Positions 1 through 12,147 of a DNA stretch of 64,000 nucleotides are shown here, piece by piece. Both the position numbers and the translations under genes were made by a program. The first letter of the stretch is position 1. Every line of letters starts with the position of its first letter. Origin of the DNA: Aselliscus stoliczkanus (lineage: Eukaryota; Chordata; Mammalia; Chiroptera; Hipposideridae); NCBI GenBank assembly GCA_033961575.1, contig CM066732.1:83507687-83571686 (forward strand), read 5' to 3'. The notes below the pieces were generated by a model. The model saw nothing but the letters and a program-made list of their open reading frames with translations, was not told the DNA's origin and did not search any database.

Positions 1-1927
1 CTTTTTTTAGAATGACTCATCAATAGGGAAAGCTGAGCTAGCTGACAAAGTTTGATCGAATCTCCTCCGACCCCTTCCCCTCAACGTGAGTGGGCTTTCA
101 GGGCAAGGGAGCACTTAGTATCTTTTCTGAAGACAGAAGGCTCCTCTCTGGTTGCCTGGAGAGCAGATATTCTTCAGCCAGTGATGCAGGGCACCCTGGT
201 GGGACTGGAGGTTCAGAGAGGGCTCATTTGCAAGGCATGGGAGCAGGTGTGTTTGAAAATTTCATGAGCAAAGGCAGAGGTCAGCAACCTCTCTGGCCAT
301 CTGCAGGAATAAACAATGTTAGTACAAGGGTCTTGAGCCAGGGAGGCATGAAGAGAAGCGAGAGGAGGAGTGAAAGAAGAGATAGTGGGGAAGGACAAGG
401 CAGAAGGAAAAGAACAGAGTCAGAATGCCCACGTTGAGTGAGAATGTTACTGACAATGATCTTAGCCACCGTTCTGCCTCTGGGTATCTACTCCCAGGAA
501 GCCAGGGCCACTTACCTGAAAACCTCTACACAAATCAGCCACAGATGCTTGTGTTGCAGGATCTGGTGGGGCCTGGGGACAACAGAAAGTGGGGAAGAGT
601 AGTCTGTTCATTCTCCTCTTAAGAGTCTCTCTAAATTCAACTCCAGTGGAGTTTAAGGACACCCAGGTAGACTGGCTACTATGAGTGCCCTTCATTTTCT
701 TTTTCTTCTTTTTTCCCTTTATTTTGAGTTACTTTTTTTTCACCTTGACAAACGTGACTCAGTGCCTAGTGACCCTTTTGGTTTCGGTCAGCATCAATCC
801 TATTTAGAGAAAGGGAAATATGAAATGACATTTCAAGAGCAGGACACTAATAAAAGCAAAGACATTTCTTGTAAGTCTAACATTCTGCTTGATCACATGG
901 ATTTTTTTTTTTTTTCCTGAGCTGTTTGCTTACAATCCTGGAACCATGTTTCTCATAACTGGGAAATCTATTTTACATTGACTTCTTGTATTTGCTACAT
1001 TTTATATTGACTGGCTTTGCTGTATTTTAAATGTATTTGTGTCTAGACTTGTGGGACTTTAGCTACAGCCAATTTCTACATTATTAAGAGGGTTATTTTG
1101 AGTGGCCCCTGTGAATAAACCTAATTTTCCCCTCTGATTAGTGCTTAATTTGAAATTGTTTGTGCAATGATGAAATCTTTCTTGAGTTTCACTTCCAGAT
1201 TCCAGTTTCCATTCCCAGAGGTTGCTTTTGATTACATAAATGCTTCAGGGTGATTATGTGGGCAAAATTGTATATTAGGTAGTTTTGGTGCTTTCTGTAA
1301 GAAATTGTGTTGCTTAGAAAGAAGGGCTGTGAGTTAGATTTTGAGGTTTTAGGTACTTTACAATTACATGAGCATTTCCTCTTTTCAACATAAAAATATA
1401 CCCTGCATCTACAGCCCTCCATAATTTTGTCATCCAGCCTTTGATTGAAGATTCACTTCTCCTTTGTGACTCCACATTTCATTGCAGAAAGGTTTTTCTA
1501 GATATGCACATAAGGGTTTTCAGTATACAGCTTCCTGTATCTCTCCTTTTTCCTCCTATCTTCATTTTTTTGTAATAAATGCCTTGAGGGGAATAAAGTA
1601 AGATATCTGTACTATTTGCCAACATCTAACCTAGAAATCAGACCACATGACTTCCTTATGGGCCAATACCGAGTCTATTAATCTTAGCACATATATTCTC
1701 TGACCCCTGACTATATAACCTGATGTCTGTCGCATAGGTCCACAACTGAAAAGGAATTTTGCCTCAGGATGAATCATACCTCTTGTCCCATCCATACCTG
1801 GTCTAGATAATATTAAGTGAGATTTTGGACTTAGAGTTGATACTAGCAGGGGTTAAGATTTGGGGGGATGTTGGGGCGGGGTGAATATATTTTGCACATG
1901 AGAAGGACATAAGGGCAAAGGGCAGAG
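1..1927. other. Unassigned non-coding stretch
   Basis: I recognise no gene, RNA or repeat family here. Frames are short and none has a protein-like pattern. There are several T-rich runs, for example near 900-915. The stretch stops where the MLT1-like LTR begins. Confidence 0.5.
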
Positions 1928-2379
1928 TGTTATGGGTTGAACTGTGTCCCCCTCAAATTAATACGTTGAAGTCCTAACCTCCAGTAATTGAAAATATAAC
2001 CTTATTTGAAGTTAGCCTTTATAGAAGTAATCAAATTAAAATGAGGTCTTTGGGGTTGACCTTAATCCAATATTACAGTGTCCTTCTAAAAAGGGGAAAT
2101 TTGAACACAAATACATGCACGGGGCGGGGGGAGGGGAAGAGGGGAAGACAATGTGAAGATACAAAGAGGGCACCATGTGAACATGAAGACAGCCAACTAT
2201 GTGCCAAAGAGAGATGCTTGGAACAGACCCTTTCCTCACAGGCCTGGCATGGAACCAACACGACTAACACCTTGAATTTTTATACTTCTAGCCTTTAGAA
2301 CTGTGACATAATACATTTCAGTTGTTTAAACCACACGGTTTGTGGTACTTTGTTACAGCAGCCTACAGCAAAATAACAT
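1928..2379 (+). repeat. MLT1-like solo LTR (ERVL-MaLR)
   Basis: The element opens with TGTTATGGGTTGAACTGTGT and closes near AAAATAACA, the usual ends of MLT1-type LTRs. Internal landmarks include a 'cctaacctccagta' stretch, a 'ccttctaaaaagggg' stretch, the 'agaactgtgacataa' motif and the terminal 'tttgtggtactttgttaca' block. Length is close to that of a complete LTR. No internal retroviral sequence adjoins it, so it is probably a solo LTR left by recombination. Divergence is heavy, as expected for an old mammalian insertion. It carries a purine-rich expansion near 2,121-2,150. The exact subfamily cannot be fixed by eye. Confidence 0.85.
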
Positions 2380-2664
2380 AGGAAGCCAGGCCTCAACATG
2401 GTCAGATTGGAATATGGAACAAATGGCACGTAAGATGCAGTCACTGCCCCAGGCATTTTCTCCATATGTACATCCAGCTTGAAGAATATGATTTCTTGTG
2501 TCCTTACTTTTCATGATTTTTAGATTTTGTAATTTCTCTCATTCTCTGTAAATCTCAAAGAATTACCAAAAGCCAGTCCAAGAATTATTTCCATACATTT
2601 TCAATAATGTCAGATGTTATCTAAGAGATATTGAGTGTGATTTTTTACTATTGCTAATAATATT

Positions 2665-2905
2665 GGTTAATATTTATTGACTACCTATCATGTTCCATGT
2701 AACATATTAAGATATTAGCTCTTTTAGTCATTACAACGTTCCATGAGGTGGTAGGTATTATTGTTCCCCTTATTTTAGAAAGGAAAGGACTGAGGCAGGA
2801 AGGTTGGACAACTTGACCAAGCCCACCAACTAATCAGCGGCAGCGCTCAGAATCATGAGCATCTGTATGGCCTTAATCATGCCTCTACTCAGAGAATCAC
2901 TGTCT
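2665..2905 (-). repeat. MIR SINE fragment
   Basis: The order of motifs (tattattgttccccttattttag, then 'gactgaggcaggaaggttgg', then 'acttgaccaagcccacca') matches the reverse complement of the MIR core and its tRNA-related end. It is strongly diverged. It adjoins the unassigned stretch 2,906-3,410, in which I recognise nothing. Confidence 0.65.
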
Positions 2906-3410
2906 AAGACTGAGAAAACAGAATCAAGGTAAGGTTTAAGCATGGAGGCTACAGAGAGGCAACGACTTGGAAGGCATCCTTTAAGAAATAATTCACATTA
3001 CTTTGAGCATTTCTAATTTTTCCCACTGAAGACATTTCTAATAGCAAAACCTAATGGGCAGTCATTGCATCAGTTCACATTTCAAGCCACAAACAGACCC
3101 AAAACAGTTGCTGCATCAGCTCAAAGAAACGTTTTTTTCTGTAATCAATGAAATTCATTGCACTTGATTATTCAACTCCTGCCAAGAAACAATTTAAAAA
3201 GTCTGTTCACAACAATTTGTTTTACAATTTCCAGGACGACCTCCTGAAGACCTGGAATTTTAAAAGATTTTTCCAGTGTTGCCTGAGAACCACATGGAAG
3301 TTAAACAAAGAAAAGACCACTTCGATCTTAATGATATCCATGTGATATATGAGCTTTAGTCTCCACTTTATAGTTATCATGGGACATGGTTTTAATGTAA
3401 ATAAACAAAC
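2906..3410. other. Unassigned non-coding stretch
   Basis: No gene or repeat is recognisable. It is AT-rich with only short chance frames. Confidence 0.45.
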
Positions 3411-3419
3411 ACTTTGGAG

Positions 3420-3630
3420 ACAGAACTGGATTACCATAGCGGCTCCTCCATACTCTTGCTGTGCGTTCCTTAGCAAGTGATCTACTTTCTCTGAATGTCA
3501 GTGACCTAATCTTTAAATGGAGAATCAAATGCTTATCTCATTGGCTGGTATGAGCATTATATAGAATAGTGAGCAAAGAGCATCTGGCACATTACTGAGA
3601 TCATTAATTTTAACTTCCACTCCACCTTTT
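3420..3630 (+). repeat. MIR SINE fragment
   Basis: The sequence follows the MIR sense order: 'gcgttccttagcaagtgatc' (loss-of-match version of the 'gaccttgggcaagttactta' core), 'tttctctgaatgtcagtgac', 'ctttaaatggagaa', then 'gagcatctggcacatta'. It is old and diverged and has no target duplication left. Confidence 0.65.
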
Positions 3631-4392
3631 CTTCATTCTCTTTCTCTCAGGTACTCAGCAAAGTTCTGTGCCCTAATCTCAGCTTACCAGGGGTTGACAT
3701 TTGGAACCATGGTAACAGCCACATAGGTTGACTAAAGCTTGATTTGGAACCATGTTAAAGTAAATTTCCAGTTTGTATTTTGTTGGGTGGAGGGAGGCGA
3801 AGAATATACAGGTAATGTGATCTCTGGCCTCCATTTGCACAGGAGTGTTTTAAAAAATCACAGGGGAGAAAAATTTTCCCCCCCATTTTTTCCTACAGCC
3901 AAGGTAAAGATATATAATTATCTCCATGATTTCCATCTGTGTGTGTATGCATGCACATGTGTGTGCATGTATGTGTATGCACAGGTGTGTTTTAAGCCTA
4001 GCCTCTTTAGCTATTTTCTTTCTAGGGCCTTGGCTTTATTTTTGAGTTTCTGATCTGACATTTCTCTTTGGATGGCCCATGGTCTACACCTCAGTTTTTT
4101 CAGTCAGTTAAAATTCTTCTTTAGGCCATCAGGAATTGGCAGATGCCTGATGGCAAAAGCCTATTTCAATGCTTTCACACCTCTCTGAATTCTCCCCTTC
4201 TGATTTCTAGTATCTAAGGATTTCTCTTAATTTCTTGGCATTGAATCAATGAATTTAAAAACAATTTATTTAAAATACTCTTTTCTCCCACATTTTTAAC
4301 TACTCTAGACCATCTTCCATATTTCTGGGAAGAGAATGCAGCCTCACAGATTATTTCCAACTCTTTCTAAATATAATACCAAGGAAATCCCC
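3631..4392. other. Unassigned stretch with an imperfect TG-rich tract
   Basis: There is an imperfect tract of alternating TG and CA units at about 3,938-3,990 (tgtgtgtgtatgcatgcaca). Nothing else is recognisable. Confidence 0.5.
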
Positions 4393-4781
4393 TGTCTTAG
4401 ACTGATTTGCCATAACAAAATACCACAGACTGGGTAGCTTAAATGGCAGGAATTTATTCTCTCACAGTTCTGGAGGTTGGAGGTGTAAGATCAGGATATC
4501 AATATGGCTGGTCTGGGGTGAGCCCTCTCCCCTTACCTTGCAGTTGGTACCTTCTTACTGGGTGTTCACATGATCTCTCCTTTGTGGGAGAAGTGGAAGT
4601 GGAGAGACAGAGCAAGCTTTTGGTGTCTCTTCTTAGAAGAGCACTATTCCCATACGAAGGCCCCAGCTTTATGTAGCCCTAATTGCCTCCCAAAGGCCCC
4701 TTCTCCAAATATCATCACACTGGAAGGTTAGGGATTTGACATGTGAATTTTGGAAGGGACTCAAACATTTAGCCCAGGACA
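4393..4781 (-). repeat. MLT1-like LTR (ERVL-MaLR), reverse orientation
   Basis: It opens with TGTCTTAGACTGATTTGCCA and then has 'ataccacagactgggtagct', 'ctcacagttctggaggttgg' and a closing 'catgtgaattttggaaggga', the reverse complement of the MLT1 LTR landmarks. This is the same family as the LTR at 1.9 kb but in the opposite orientation. No internal retroviral sequence is seen. Confidence 0.85.
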
Positions 4782-4794
4782 TCCCCTTTCTGAG

Positions 4795-4975
4795 TCTGCA
4801 AGAATGACTTCATGCTATGGGCTTTGGTATCACGTAGACCTATGTGACCTTGAATTTCAGCACCTATAATGTGAGAGTAATCTAACATAAAGTTGTTGTA
4901 AAAAGACTAAATACAGTTTTAGGTATAAAACAGGGCTCACCATACCTAGCACAGTAGGAACTTAACAGGCAGTCC
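4795..4975 (+). repeat. MIR SINE fragment
   Basis: It has the MIR sense order, with 'tatgtgaccttgaatttcag', 'aaagttgttgtaaaaagac' and 'acctagcacagtaggaactt', corresponding to the 'gtgaccttgggcaag', 'gttgttgtgaggatt' and 'gcctggcacatagtaagc' blocks. It is diverged. Confidence 0.65.
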
Positions 4976-6479
4976 TTCTCTTTCCCCCTTGCTTCCACTC
5001 GCTTTGCCCCCCAGTATGCTGTATGTAGCTGACTGGTATATGTGACTAATTCCAATGTCAGCTCAGGGATGCAGAAGGTGGTGCAGACCTGAGCCCAGCT
5101 ATATCCTTCTCTCAAGAAATCTCATCGTTTGTGTCAATAGGAAGGGATAGGGTGAGGGACAGTACCACAAGATATGGGCAATCATAAATTTTTATTGAGA
5201 AAACAAGCAAAACCAAAACCAAACAAACACAAAGATGACACCTGGTGCTTTCTTTTTTAAACTCAACACTGGAGCCAAAAGTTGTAAGCCATCCAGATGG
5301 TAAGCTCGAGAAAACAGAAATTAATCACCTATTTGTACTACAGCTTGAGGACTTAAAGATCTTTGGGGAGAAGATGTTCAAAAGCTTCACTCCAATTAAC
5401 CTTACCCCATAAAGTGTGCCCATCCACAGATCAGAAGCCAAAGAATGAATTTCAAGGGTGAGAGAGAAAGCTCCGTCCCTTAACCGCTACAGTCCCTTCC
5501 TCGGAATGGAGGACACTCCAAAGAGAAAAATGAAGCAGCTTTAACAGACAGGATGGATCAACGTGCATCTGGGATACAATATAATTCTTTCCAGAAAGTG
5601 TTGAAATGGGGACAACCTTTTGATTTAATTTTAAAGGCTATTTTGAACTGTGTGATCCTTTCTGAATTTGATTTGATAACTGAAAAGAATTATCATGTGT
5701 CAGTGTTTGTAGTCTCGGTAGAATCTTAACCTAGTTCATTTAGAACCCATTTCTTCTCTCTGACACTTTCTTCCCCTTGCATAAAAAAGGGGGTGGGTGG
5801 GGAATAAAATGGCCTTTGGTGTTTCTTTTTGTGGGTTGACTTCAAGTGAAAAAAGTAGGGTGATTCTGGTGGAACATCTGAGAATTAAGAGATTTAAACA
5901 GCCCAAAAACATTGCCAAGAAGTACTATTTTAAAATGTCTTTGTGACCTTTCTGACTAAATTGAAATAAAAGAATAAGAGACAAGCACATTTTTTCTCAT
6001 TCAAGAGAAGTGGAAAACTCTCATTAACAGACTAACAAAATGAGAAAGAAGGAAAGAACAGAAGAACGAGAAAAATGTGAACATAAACCACAAAGACCAT
6101 GTCTTGACTCAAATGTTTTATTTCGTGAGCTCTTCATGGACCCCCCCACCCCCGCCGAGATTCCACTCTGCCTCATAAGACCCTTTCCCAAAAGCTGATC
6201 CTCTTTTTCTAGTCTTTAAATTTTACTACTAAGCGGAATCTTTTGCCAAAATGAATAATTATTGGGAGAGAAATTAAAGGATGTGGCTTCTCTCAATCTC
6301 CTGTTTTACTAGTAGCTTCCCAATTGAGAATGTGAATATTAAAATCTACAGAATTTGTAATTAGTCACAAACAAAATTCCCCTCAGTAGATGGTCTGTGC
6401 CTGTTCCAGGATTCTGATTTCTAGGAAGGATGTCATCACTCCTCCTATTTTGAATGTACAGGGTGCTTGACCAGATAGT

Positions 6480-6480
<1 letters not shown>
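4976..6480. other. Unassigned non-coding stretch
   Basis: I see no gene or assignable repeat. A C-rich run lies near 6,141-6,155. The frames present are short and unsupported. Confidence 0.45.
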
Positions 6481-6481
<1 letters not shown>

Positions 6482-6517
<36 letters not shown>

Positions 6518-6530
6518 CACACCACACACA
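6482..6530. repeat. (CA)n microsatellite
   Basis: Perfect CA units run from 6,482 to about 6,515, followed by an imperfect continuation (gacacaccacacacatgtgtg). Two apparent minus-strand frames rich in Val-Cys are just this repeat read through. Confidence 0.97.
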
Positions 6531-8000
6531 TGTGTGTAGTAGTTAAGTAGAATTAGGCAAGTGATCATCTTGATTTATTTAGCTACTCTGGTAATACTTT
6601 TGGGTATTTCTTGGGTATAGGGCAGCTACTCGATATACACTTAGTGCAAATAAATATTTTAAAAACAATAGTAGTATTGTGGAAGCAAGTGGACTTAACA
6701 GTTATGACAAAAAAGAACAGCAATATAACAAATTTGGTTAAGGGAGCAAAAGAAATTGCAAGGTGGTCAGAAGGGGGAATATTGAAATAGTAACAAAGGA
6801 ATAGCTCAATATGGCTGTTAGGGATATGGGTACATATCTCATTCAAACTGCCACTGATTTTCCATATAAGCAGCTTCTTTCGCTTACCTGTTGTGTGGAT
6901 GGAAATGCTGATAATGTTGAATGACGACACTCCCATGAAAGTTTTATAGAAAAACCAATATTAATAAAGGTCTCCAAAAATAGAAGTTAATGTGCTTATG
7001 TGCAAGCTGATCAAAGAGGTGTGTAGAGCATGTCCTTATTCCTAAAATTATTTTAAAATGTGTTTCTCTTTATCGTAATCCTATAGAGTAGATTGAAAGA
7101 GACAAAATGGAAAGAAAATGACACCCCTGAAAGGAAAACCAGTAAGGATCTCCCACAAATGCAACAGAATCATTTTCGACCTATTTTTAAAATTCACCAA
7201 AATTTCTTACACAAGAATATATTATGTCCCCAAGTTTGTTTATATTTATAAATACCTCTGACAAGAGTTATATAAGTCCATATTTCTGATATTTTTGTGT
7301 CCTACATTAGTAAGAGGGTAAGAGGTGGCCCATATACTTGACAATGGCACTTTAAAACTATTCTACGAGAAGAAAGAAATCTTACAATTGGTTTATATGC
7401 AGAATGATTAAGTACATTATGCCTTTTTTTTAAATCAAGAACATTTATAACTATACATTAGAGTGTTTTCTTCAAAGTTGAAGTATAAAAATCACTGAAA
7501 GTTGATGGGACTAGGAAGAGGAGCACAAAAATAACCATGTATTTGCTCAGAAAGAAAATGTTTTCTTTTCTGGTTTTTAAAACTGTGTGTTGCTTTAAGA
7601 AGTATCTCACACATGAAAATATTCTGCTTTATGTTCAAAACTTATCCATGAAAGGTAGCTTCAAGCTTTAGGTATTCTCTGCCAGAGGGATGTATAGACT
7701 TTGTACTAAAACTGTTTAAGTTTCATAAAGAATATTGATATGGAAAAGGGTACAACTGTAAGCCCCTTAAGCAGTTTCATATGCCTTTCCTACTTGAGCT
7801 TAATTTTTTTGCAGAAAGTGAGGCAAAGCTGGAAGCCATTTTGGAAGATGTTACTTCAGTTGCAAAAAGGAAAAATACCCAGCTTAGCAGATTTTTTTTC
7901 TTAGCCCTAAACAAAGAATTCCAGCCAAATTCATCTCATTTTTACCCTGAAGATGTAATTATGGCCCGGTGGCCAATGCATGTATGTGCCTCTGGATATC
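6531..8000. other. Unassigned non-coding stretch
   Basis: This is AT-rich sequence with no recognisable gene or repeat family. A 76-codon frame beginning at 7,781 follows a splice-acceptor-like 'tttttttgcag' at about 7,803, but there is no other support for an exon. Confidence 0.45.
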
Positions 8001-8029
8001 TTACTTTATAGTATAAAATGTAAAATGTC

Positions 8030-8185
8030 TGGGGTAGTGTAAAGTACACTAGACTAGGAGGTAGAAAATGTGCATCCTACTCGTGATTCTTCTAATAGTA
8101 GCTATGAGATTTAGGGGGAAATCAGTTAATTTTCTGTGTTTCATTTTAGTTTGAAAGTGGGGAGGTTATTGTAGAATCATTTCTA
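8030..8185 (+). repeat. MIR-like SINE fragment
   Basis: The order 'cactagactaggaggtaga', 'agctatgagatttaggggg', 'tttctgtgtttcatttta', 'gaaagtgggga' follows the MIR body through its 'cctcagtttcctcatctgta' region. It is diverged, so this is a moderate call. Confidence 0.5.
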
Positions 8186-8479
8186 GCTCTACCACAGTGG
8201 TTTCTATGAATCAAAATAAAAAGACAAATAGAAGAACATTTATATTTGTATCTCAGTGTATCATGATCTATGTATTCCTAAATGGAGAAATAAAATTTAG
8301 GATTTTTTCCTCTCTAATTTTGTTTCCCTAAGTATTTCTCATATTCACATTAGGATCACTGTTTTTAGACTTTAAATGTATATAATCATACAGAGTTAAG
8401 GTCAAATAAGTTGGTGCTGTCTACTCTATAACACAGGTCAATTTTCCTCATAGAAAACAACAACTGTATAATTTTTAGA

Positions 8480-9010
8480 AGTTATTCATTCATTCATTCA
8501 TTTACTCCCTGAGAGAGTTAACAAGCCAAATAGGTATTTGGGGAGGCAGAAAGAACTGCGAGGGCAACGACATAGAGATGGGAGCATGCTTGTTATACTT
8601 GAGGAAAAGCAGGAGGCAAGTCTGGGAAGGAGTGTTTGTGAAGATATGTTTGAAGGGGAGAGCAAGGACTGGATCCTTTACAAATTTATAGGCTATGGCA
8701 AAGGTTTTGGTTTTAACTCTAAGCCATTAGAGGGTCAAATTAGACCTGACTTCATTTTAGGAGGCCAGTGCCTTACCCATTAGGCCACTGGGGCTCTCCT
8801 AGACCTGACTTCATTTTAAAGGAATAACTCTGGTTGCTCTGTCAAGAATAGATGCTAGAAAGCAATGACGGAAGTCCATAAACCCAGGAAGAGTCTATTG
8901 TTGCAGTATTTAGAGAAAGGGTGGTGACTTGGCCTAGAACTATACTGATGAAGGCAGTAAGAAATGATCAGATTCAGAATATATTTTGAAGGTCAAACCT
9001 TCAAAGAAAG
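8480..9010 (-). repeat. Ancient L2-like repeat, interrupted by a tRNA-half insertion
   Basis: It begins after an ATTC-rich start at 8,487 (attcattcattcattcattt). It contains the widespread mammalian motif order 'ggctatggcaaaggttttgg', 'taagccattagagggtcaaa', 'aggaataactctggttgctc' and 'cagaatatattttgaaggtc'. I place this motif order in the 3' part of L2-type LINEs read in reverse, but the family name is from memory. The 81-codon plus-strand frame across it is not a gene. The repeat is split at 8,760-8,799 by a much younger insertion. Confidence 0.5.
8760..8799 (-). pseudogene. tRNA-Arg(CCU) 5'-half retropseudogene
   Basis: On the minus strand this 40-bp insert reads GGAGA followed by 35 nt matching the 5' half of tRNA-Arg(CCU). 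It includes the acceptor 5' strand GCCCCAG, the D-arm (TGGCCTAATGGGTAAGGCA) and the anticodon stem CTGGC, and it stops inside the anticodon loop. One D-loop base differs from the human sequence as I recall it. A perfect 19-bp direct repeat, TAGACCTGACTTCATTTTA, flanks it at 8,741-8,759 and 8,800-8,818. There is no poly(A) tail. The next bases on that strand (TAA) also continue the tRNA loop, so the 3' junction has 3-nt microhomology. These are the traits of tailless retropseudogenes. Confidence 0.85.
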
Positions 9011-11020
9011 AAGCAGAAAAACAAATCTTAAGCATCTCTAAAACTGGGGAGTGTCTCAAAGTAGGCCTGAGGAGAACCCTGTTAAACAGCTAAGGGATAG
9101 AAGCATGGCGACACAAACATTTTTGGACACTTAGTCAAAATTTCTTCCCTAATGCACATTTAGACCATTCCCTTGTAATGTTCCTCAGTCCATTTCTCCT
9201 TCCTACAGCTCACAATATTCTTACCATGTCATTTAGGACCCCCTAGATTACACAGAAAATTGAAAAATAAAAATGTTTGAAATAGTAAAAACATATTTAG
9301 ACCATTATGTTATAGAATAGTCAGTCCTATGATGCAAGAATAGTTTCCTGGTAAATGGCTGGAGAAGTGGGAGTACTACATCCTTTTTGGGGTGCAGAGT
9401 GAATCTTATTCTACTCATTTATTCTTATTCTATTATTCCTTTAGTGGCTCCAAGAAGTACTATTAGTAAAGAAACATGTAATTTGTTAAACTGAGTTTTA
9501 TGCTAATGTATGTAGTCAAAAACCTCTATTTCACATAATTCCCTTTATCATCCTAAAGAAATAGAAACATAGAACAGATATTGAGAATCTTGGATTTAGA
9601 TAATGTTATGGTGCATATAATCTGTATTACAAATGTTTTTGATGTGTTGGGTACCCTGGGCATCAACATATGGCTCTTAAAAAATTTGCATATTGGTGAC
9701 AAGATAGAGTGAATAAACCTTACAATATTGATAGTGACTCAAATTTTATAACAACCATGAAATGCAAAGTATACTGTGATGGAGTAACGAAACTAAATGT
9801 GGTTTGGTATCTTTTTTTAAAAAAAAATTGCGTAAACTATCAAGCAATGCATATTTTGAAGTACATTAAAATAAAATTTGTATTATGCAAATATAAGTGC
9901 TCCCTAAAATTAATGTAGCTCAATGACATCATTAGATGTCAGAGAGGCATTTGAAAGGGTAGGTTGGAAATAATTCTTTTGAATGTCACATAAATTTTCT
10001 TTGCAGCTAATCATTGAAAAGAGGGGGAAAAAAAATCTCTCTACTCAGGCATAGAATAGAAGCATTAACAATGGAAAGGTCAGTGCATAATAATGCAAGA
10101 GAGAAAAGGACTAAAGTGCCATATTGATGAAATGAAATGGGGGAAAGTTGTCTAGAAATATTAATCAATCAATTTTTAATTTAAGACTTTTAGGTAACTT
10201 GCTAAAATCTTCTTGACTATTTAATATCAAATACATAATAATCAATAAATTTCTTCTGTGGGGAAAAAAACTCAATAAATATGTTTATATTCAACATTTA
10301 TCTTCCCCTTTAACTTCCCTGTATTGTAGCTAATATTTGGCAAACTGTAGTCATCCTAATAGGTATTAGATAGCCATCTCACGCTCAATATAATTTGCCT
10401 CCTCTAGCTTAGACAATCAAGAGTTGATTATATAGACTCTACAAAGGAAAATTATGTGTTCATTAAAATATATTTTTGGAAAGAAACAAGTAAATATTTA
10501 TGATAAAATGGTAAGTAAAATTGCAGGGTATTGAACTTGTGCATAGTATGATCCACACTGCAAAAATAAATACATGTACAAACATGCAAAGACCAGAGGA
10601 AATTATTCTAAGGGAAAAATTGTGGTTATCTTTAGATGATGAAATGCATTTTAGAAAATGCATTTTGGTCTGCTTTACTGATTTTACAAGTGTGGTGGTA
10701 TTTAAAATTTGCAGTGATATAGCTGGCATAAGATTTTTTCTCTTCTTGACCTCATTCTTACTAACTCATTTACCAGTTAACTATTTCATTTGGTCTATTA
10801 ACTTATATATGTATTATAAAGGCCAGTAGGAGCTGGAGGAGAAGAAAAATGAAGAAGCAGAAAAGGTTATCGTATAGGACCAAGCCTATTAGAAAGATAT
10901 TTGGAAAGACAATATATTTGACTGCCTATGAAACTTATTCTATTTACATAAAGATTTCTTGGAACACATAGAGTACAGTTAGGTAAAGGAAAGAGGAAGA
11001 AAGTCACATTGATTCACTGA
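9011..11020. other. Unassigned AT-rich stretch
   Basis: No gene is seen. The part at about 10,470-10,720 has a weak resemblance to an old LINE 3' region (a 'catagtatgatccacactgc' stretch followed by 'ttgtggttatctttagatga'), but I cannot assign it. The rest shows nothing recognisable. Confidence 0.45.
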
Positions 11021-11024
11021 TTCA

Positions 11025-11700
11025 CTCACTAATTCATTCATTTATTCAACAAACCTTTGTGAGCACCAAATAAATGCCACGTACTGGGGAACCACTGATG
11101 AATAAGACCTGGTACATATCTTCAAGGAACTCATGGTTGAGCACTGGAAATAGACAAATGACTGTTGAGAACATAGGTCATTAATATAAATATATACCAG
11201 ATAAATTGGTAACTTCATGCTTTGAGTCACCTGAGCTGCTTGAGAGTTTCATATGTTTTAGCTGGGTCCTGGAAAGTCATTAGACGTTCATAAGTCTGAT
11301 GATTGGAGGGAAGTACTTTGGGTTCAGCATGTGAAAAATCTCAAGAATTATGAAAGAACAGGAGCTGGTAAGTGGTTTAAAATTTGGCTGGAGCTTGCTG
11401 GTAGTTAGAAGAGTCAATGGAGATGACATTGTAAAAGAAGATAGAAACTAGATGAAGGTTTTCATGTCATGTTGAGTCATTACAGTCTTTCTTGTAGGCA
11501 ATGGGGTATCACTGAACCAAGGTAAGTGGCCTGCAGAGGATTTGCAGTGTAGAAGGATCACCACGGTGGCAATGCAGAGGCCAGACTGAAGAGAACAGAT
11601 TGAGTCAGGAAGAGCAGCATACCACAATATTCCTGTAAAAAGATAATGAAGTACTGATGTATGGCAGTTAGGGTGGAATGGAAGGGAGAGACTACATCCC
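11025..11700 (-). repeat. L2-like LINE 3' region, reverse orientation
   Basis: It starts with 'attcatttattcaacaaacc' and 'gtgagcaccaaataaatgcc', the reverse complement of the L2 3' end. It continues through 'ggaactcatggttgagcact' and a later part ('aggatcaccacggtggcaat', 'gcagaggccagactgaagag') like the block at 8.5 kb. The two blocks are separate diverged copies of the same ancient family. Divergence leaves the internal limits uncertain. Confidence 0.55.
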
Positions 11701-11825
11701 AGTTGTAGGAGGCAGGGACTAAGAACCTAAAATGAGATTAAGTTTCAGAACTATAGAAAAGCTACAAGATGGCAGTTTAAAACTACAAATGCTCTCTAAA
11801 TTTTAAGATTGAAATAATAGGGTGT

Positions 11826-11945
11826 CCAAAAAGTACAATTTACACTTGTCCTTTAACCATTTGTAAACCTATTCTGAATAAAATAATTTTATAAATCTGT
11901 TAAAAAAAAAAGAAAGAAAGAAAAGAAAAGCTGTGTCTACTACCT
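11826..11945. repeat. Possible DNA-transposon end plus A-rich tail
   Basis: The sequence 'gggtgtccaaaaagtacaat' resembles the terminal repeat type of Tc1/mariner-like elements. It is followed by an A/G-rich run (aaaaaaaaaagaaagaaaga) at 11,901-11,930. No second end is visible. The call is weak. Confidence 0.3.
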
Positions 11946-12147
11946 ACCAGATAAATGACAATACATGCATTGGTGTGCCACCCAGATTCCCTCTCTAGGA
12001 CTCTATTTCCTCAACTGGGAGAAATATTACTTGTTGACAATTCACAATTGAGTCATTTCCTGAGGTTTGACTTCAGCAAAAAGGAGTTGTCTGGCCCAAG
12101 GTTGTGCTCCTACTCCCCAGGGGCAGCCCATATTCAATGACTATTCC

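Noticed and set aside
1928..2379. Internal part of an endogenous retrovirus next to the MLT1 LTR
   Set aside because: No gag, pol or second LTR is seen nearby; it is a solo LTR.
6583..6936. 117-codon minus-strand frame
   Set aside because: Composition is typical of AT-rich random frames, with no motif or codon pattern.
7781..8011. Possible exon with an acceptor-like tttttttgcag
   Set aside because: No donor, no recognisable domain, no partner exon; the motif is common by chance in T-rich DNA.
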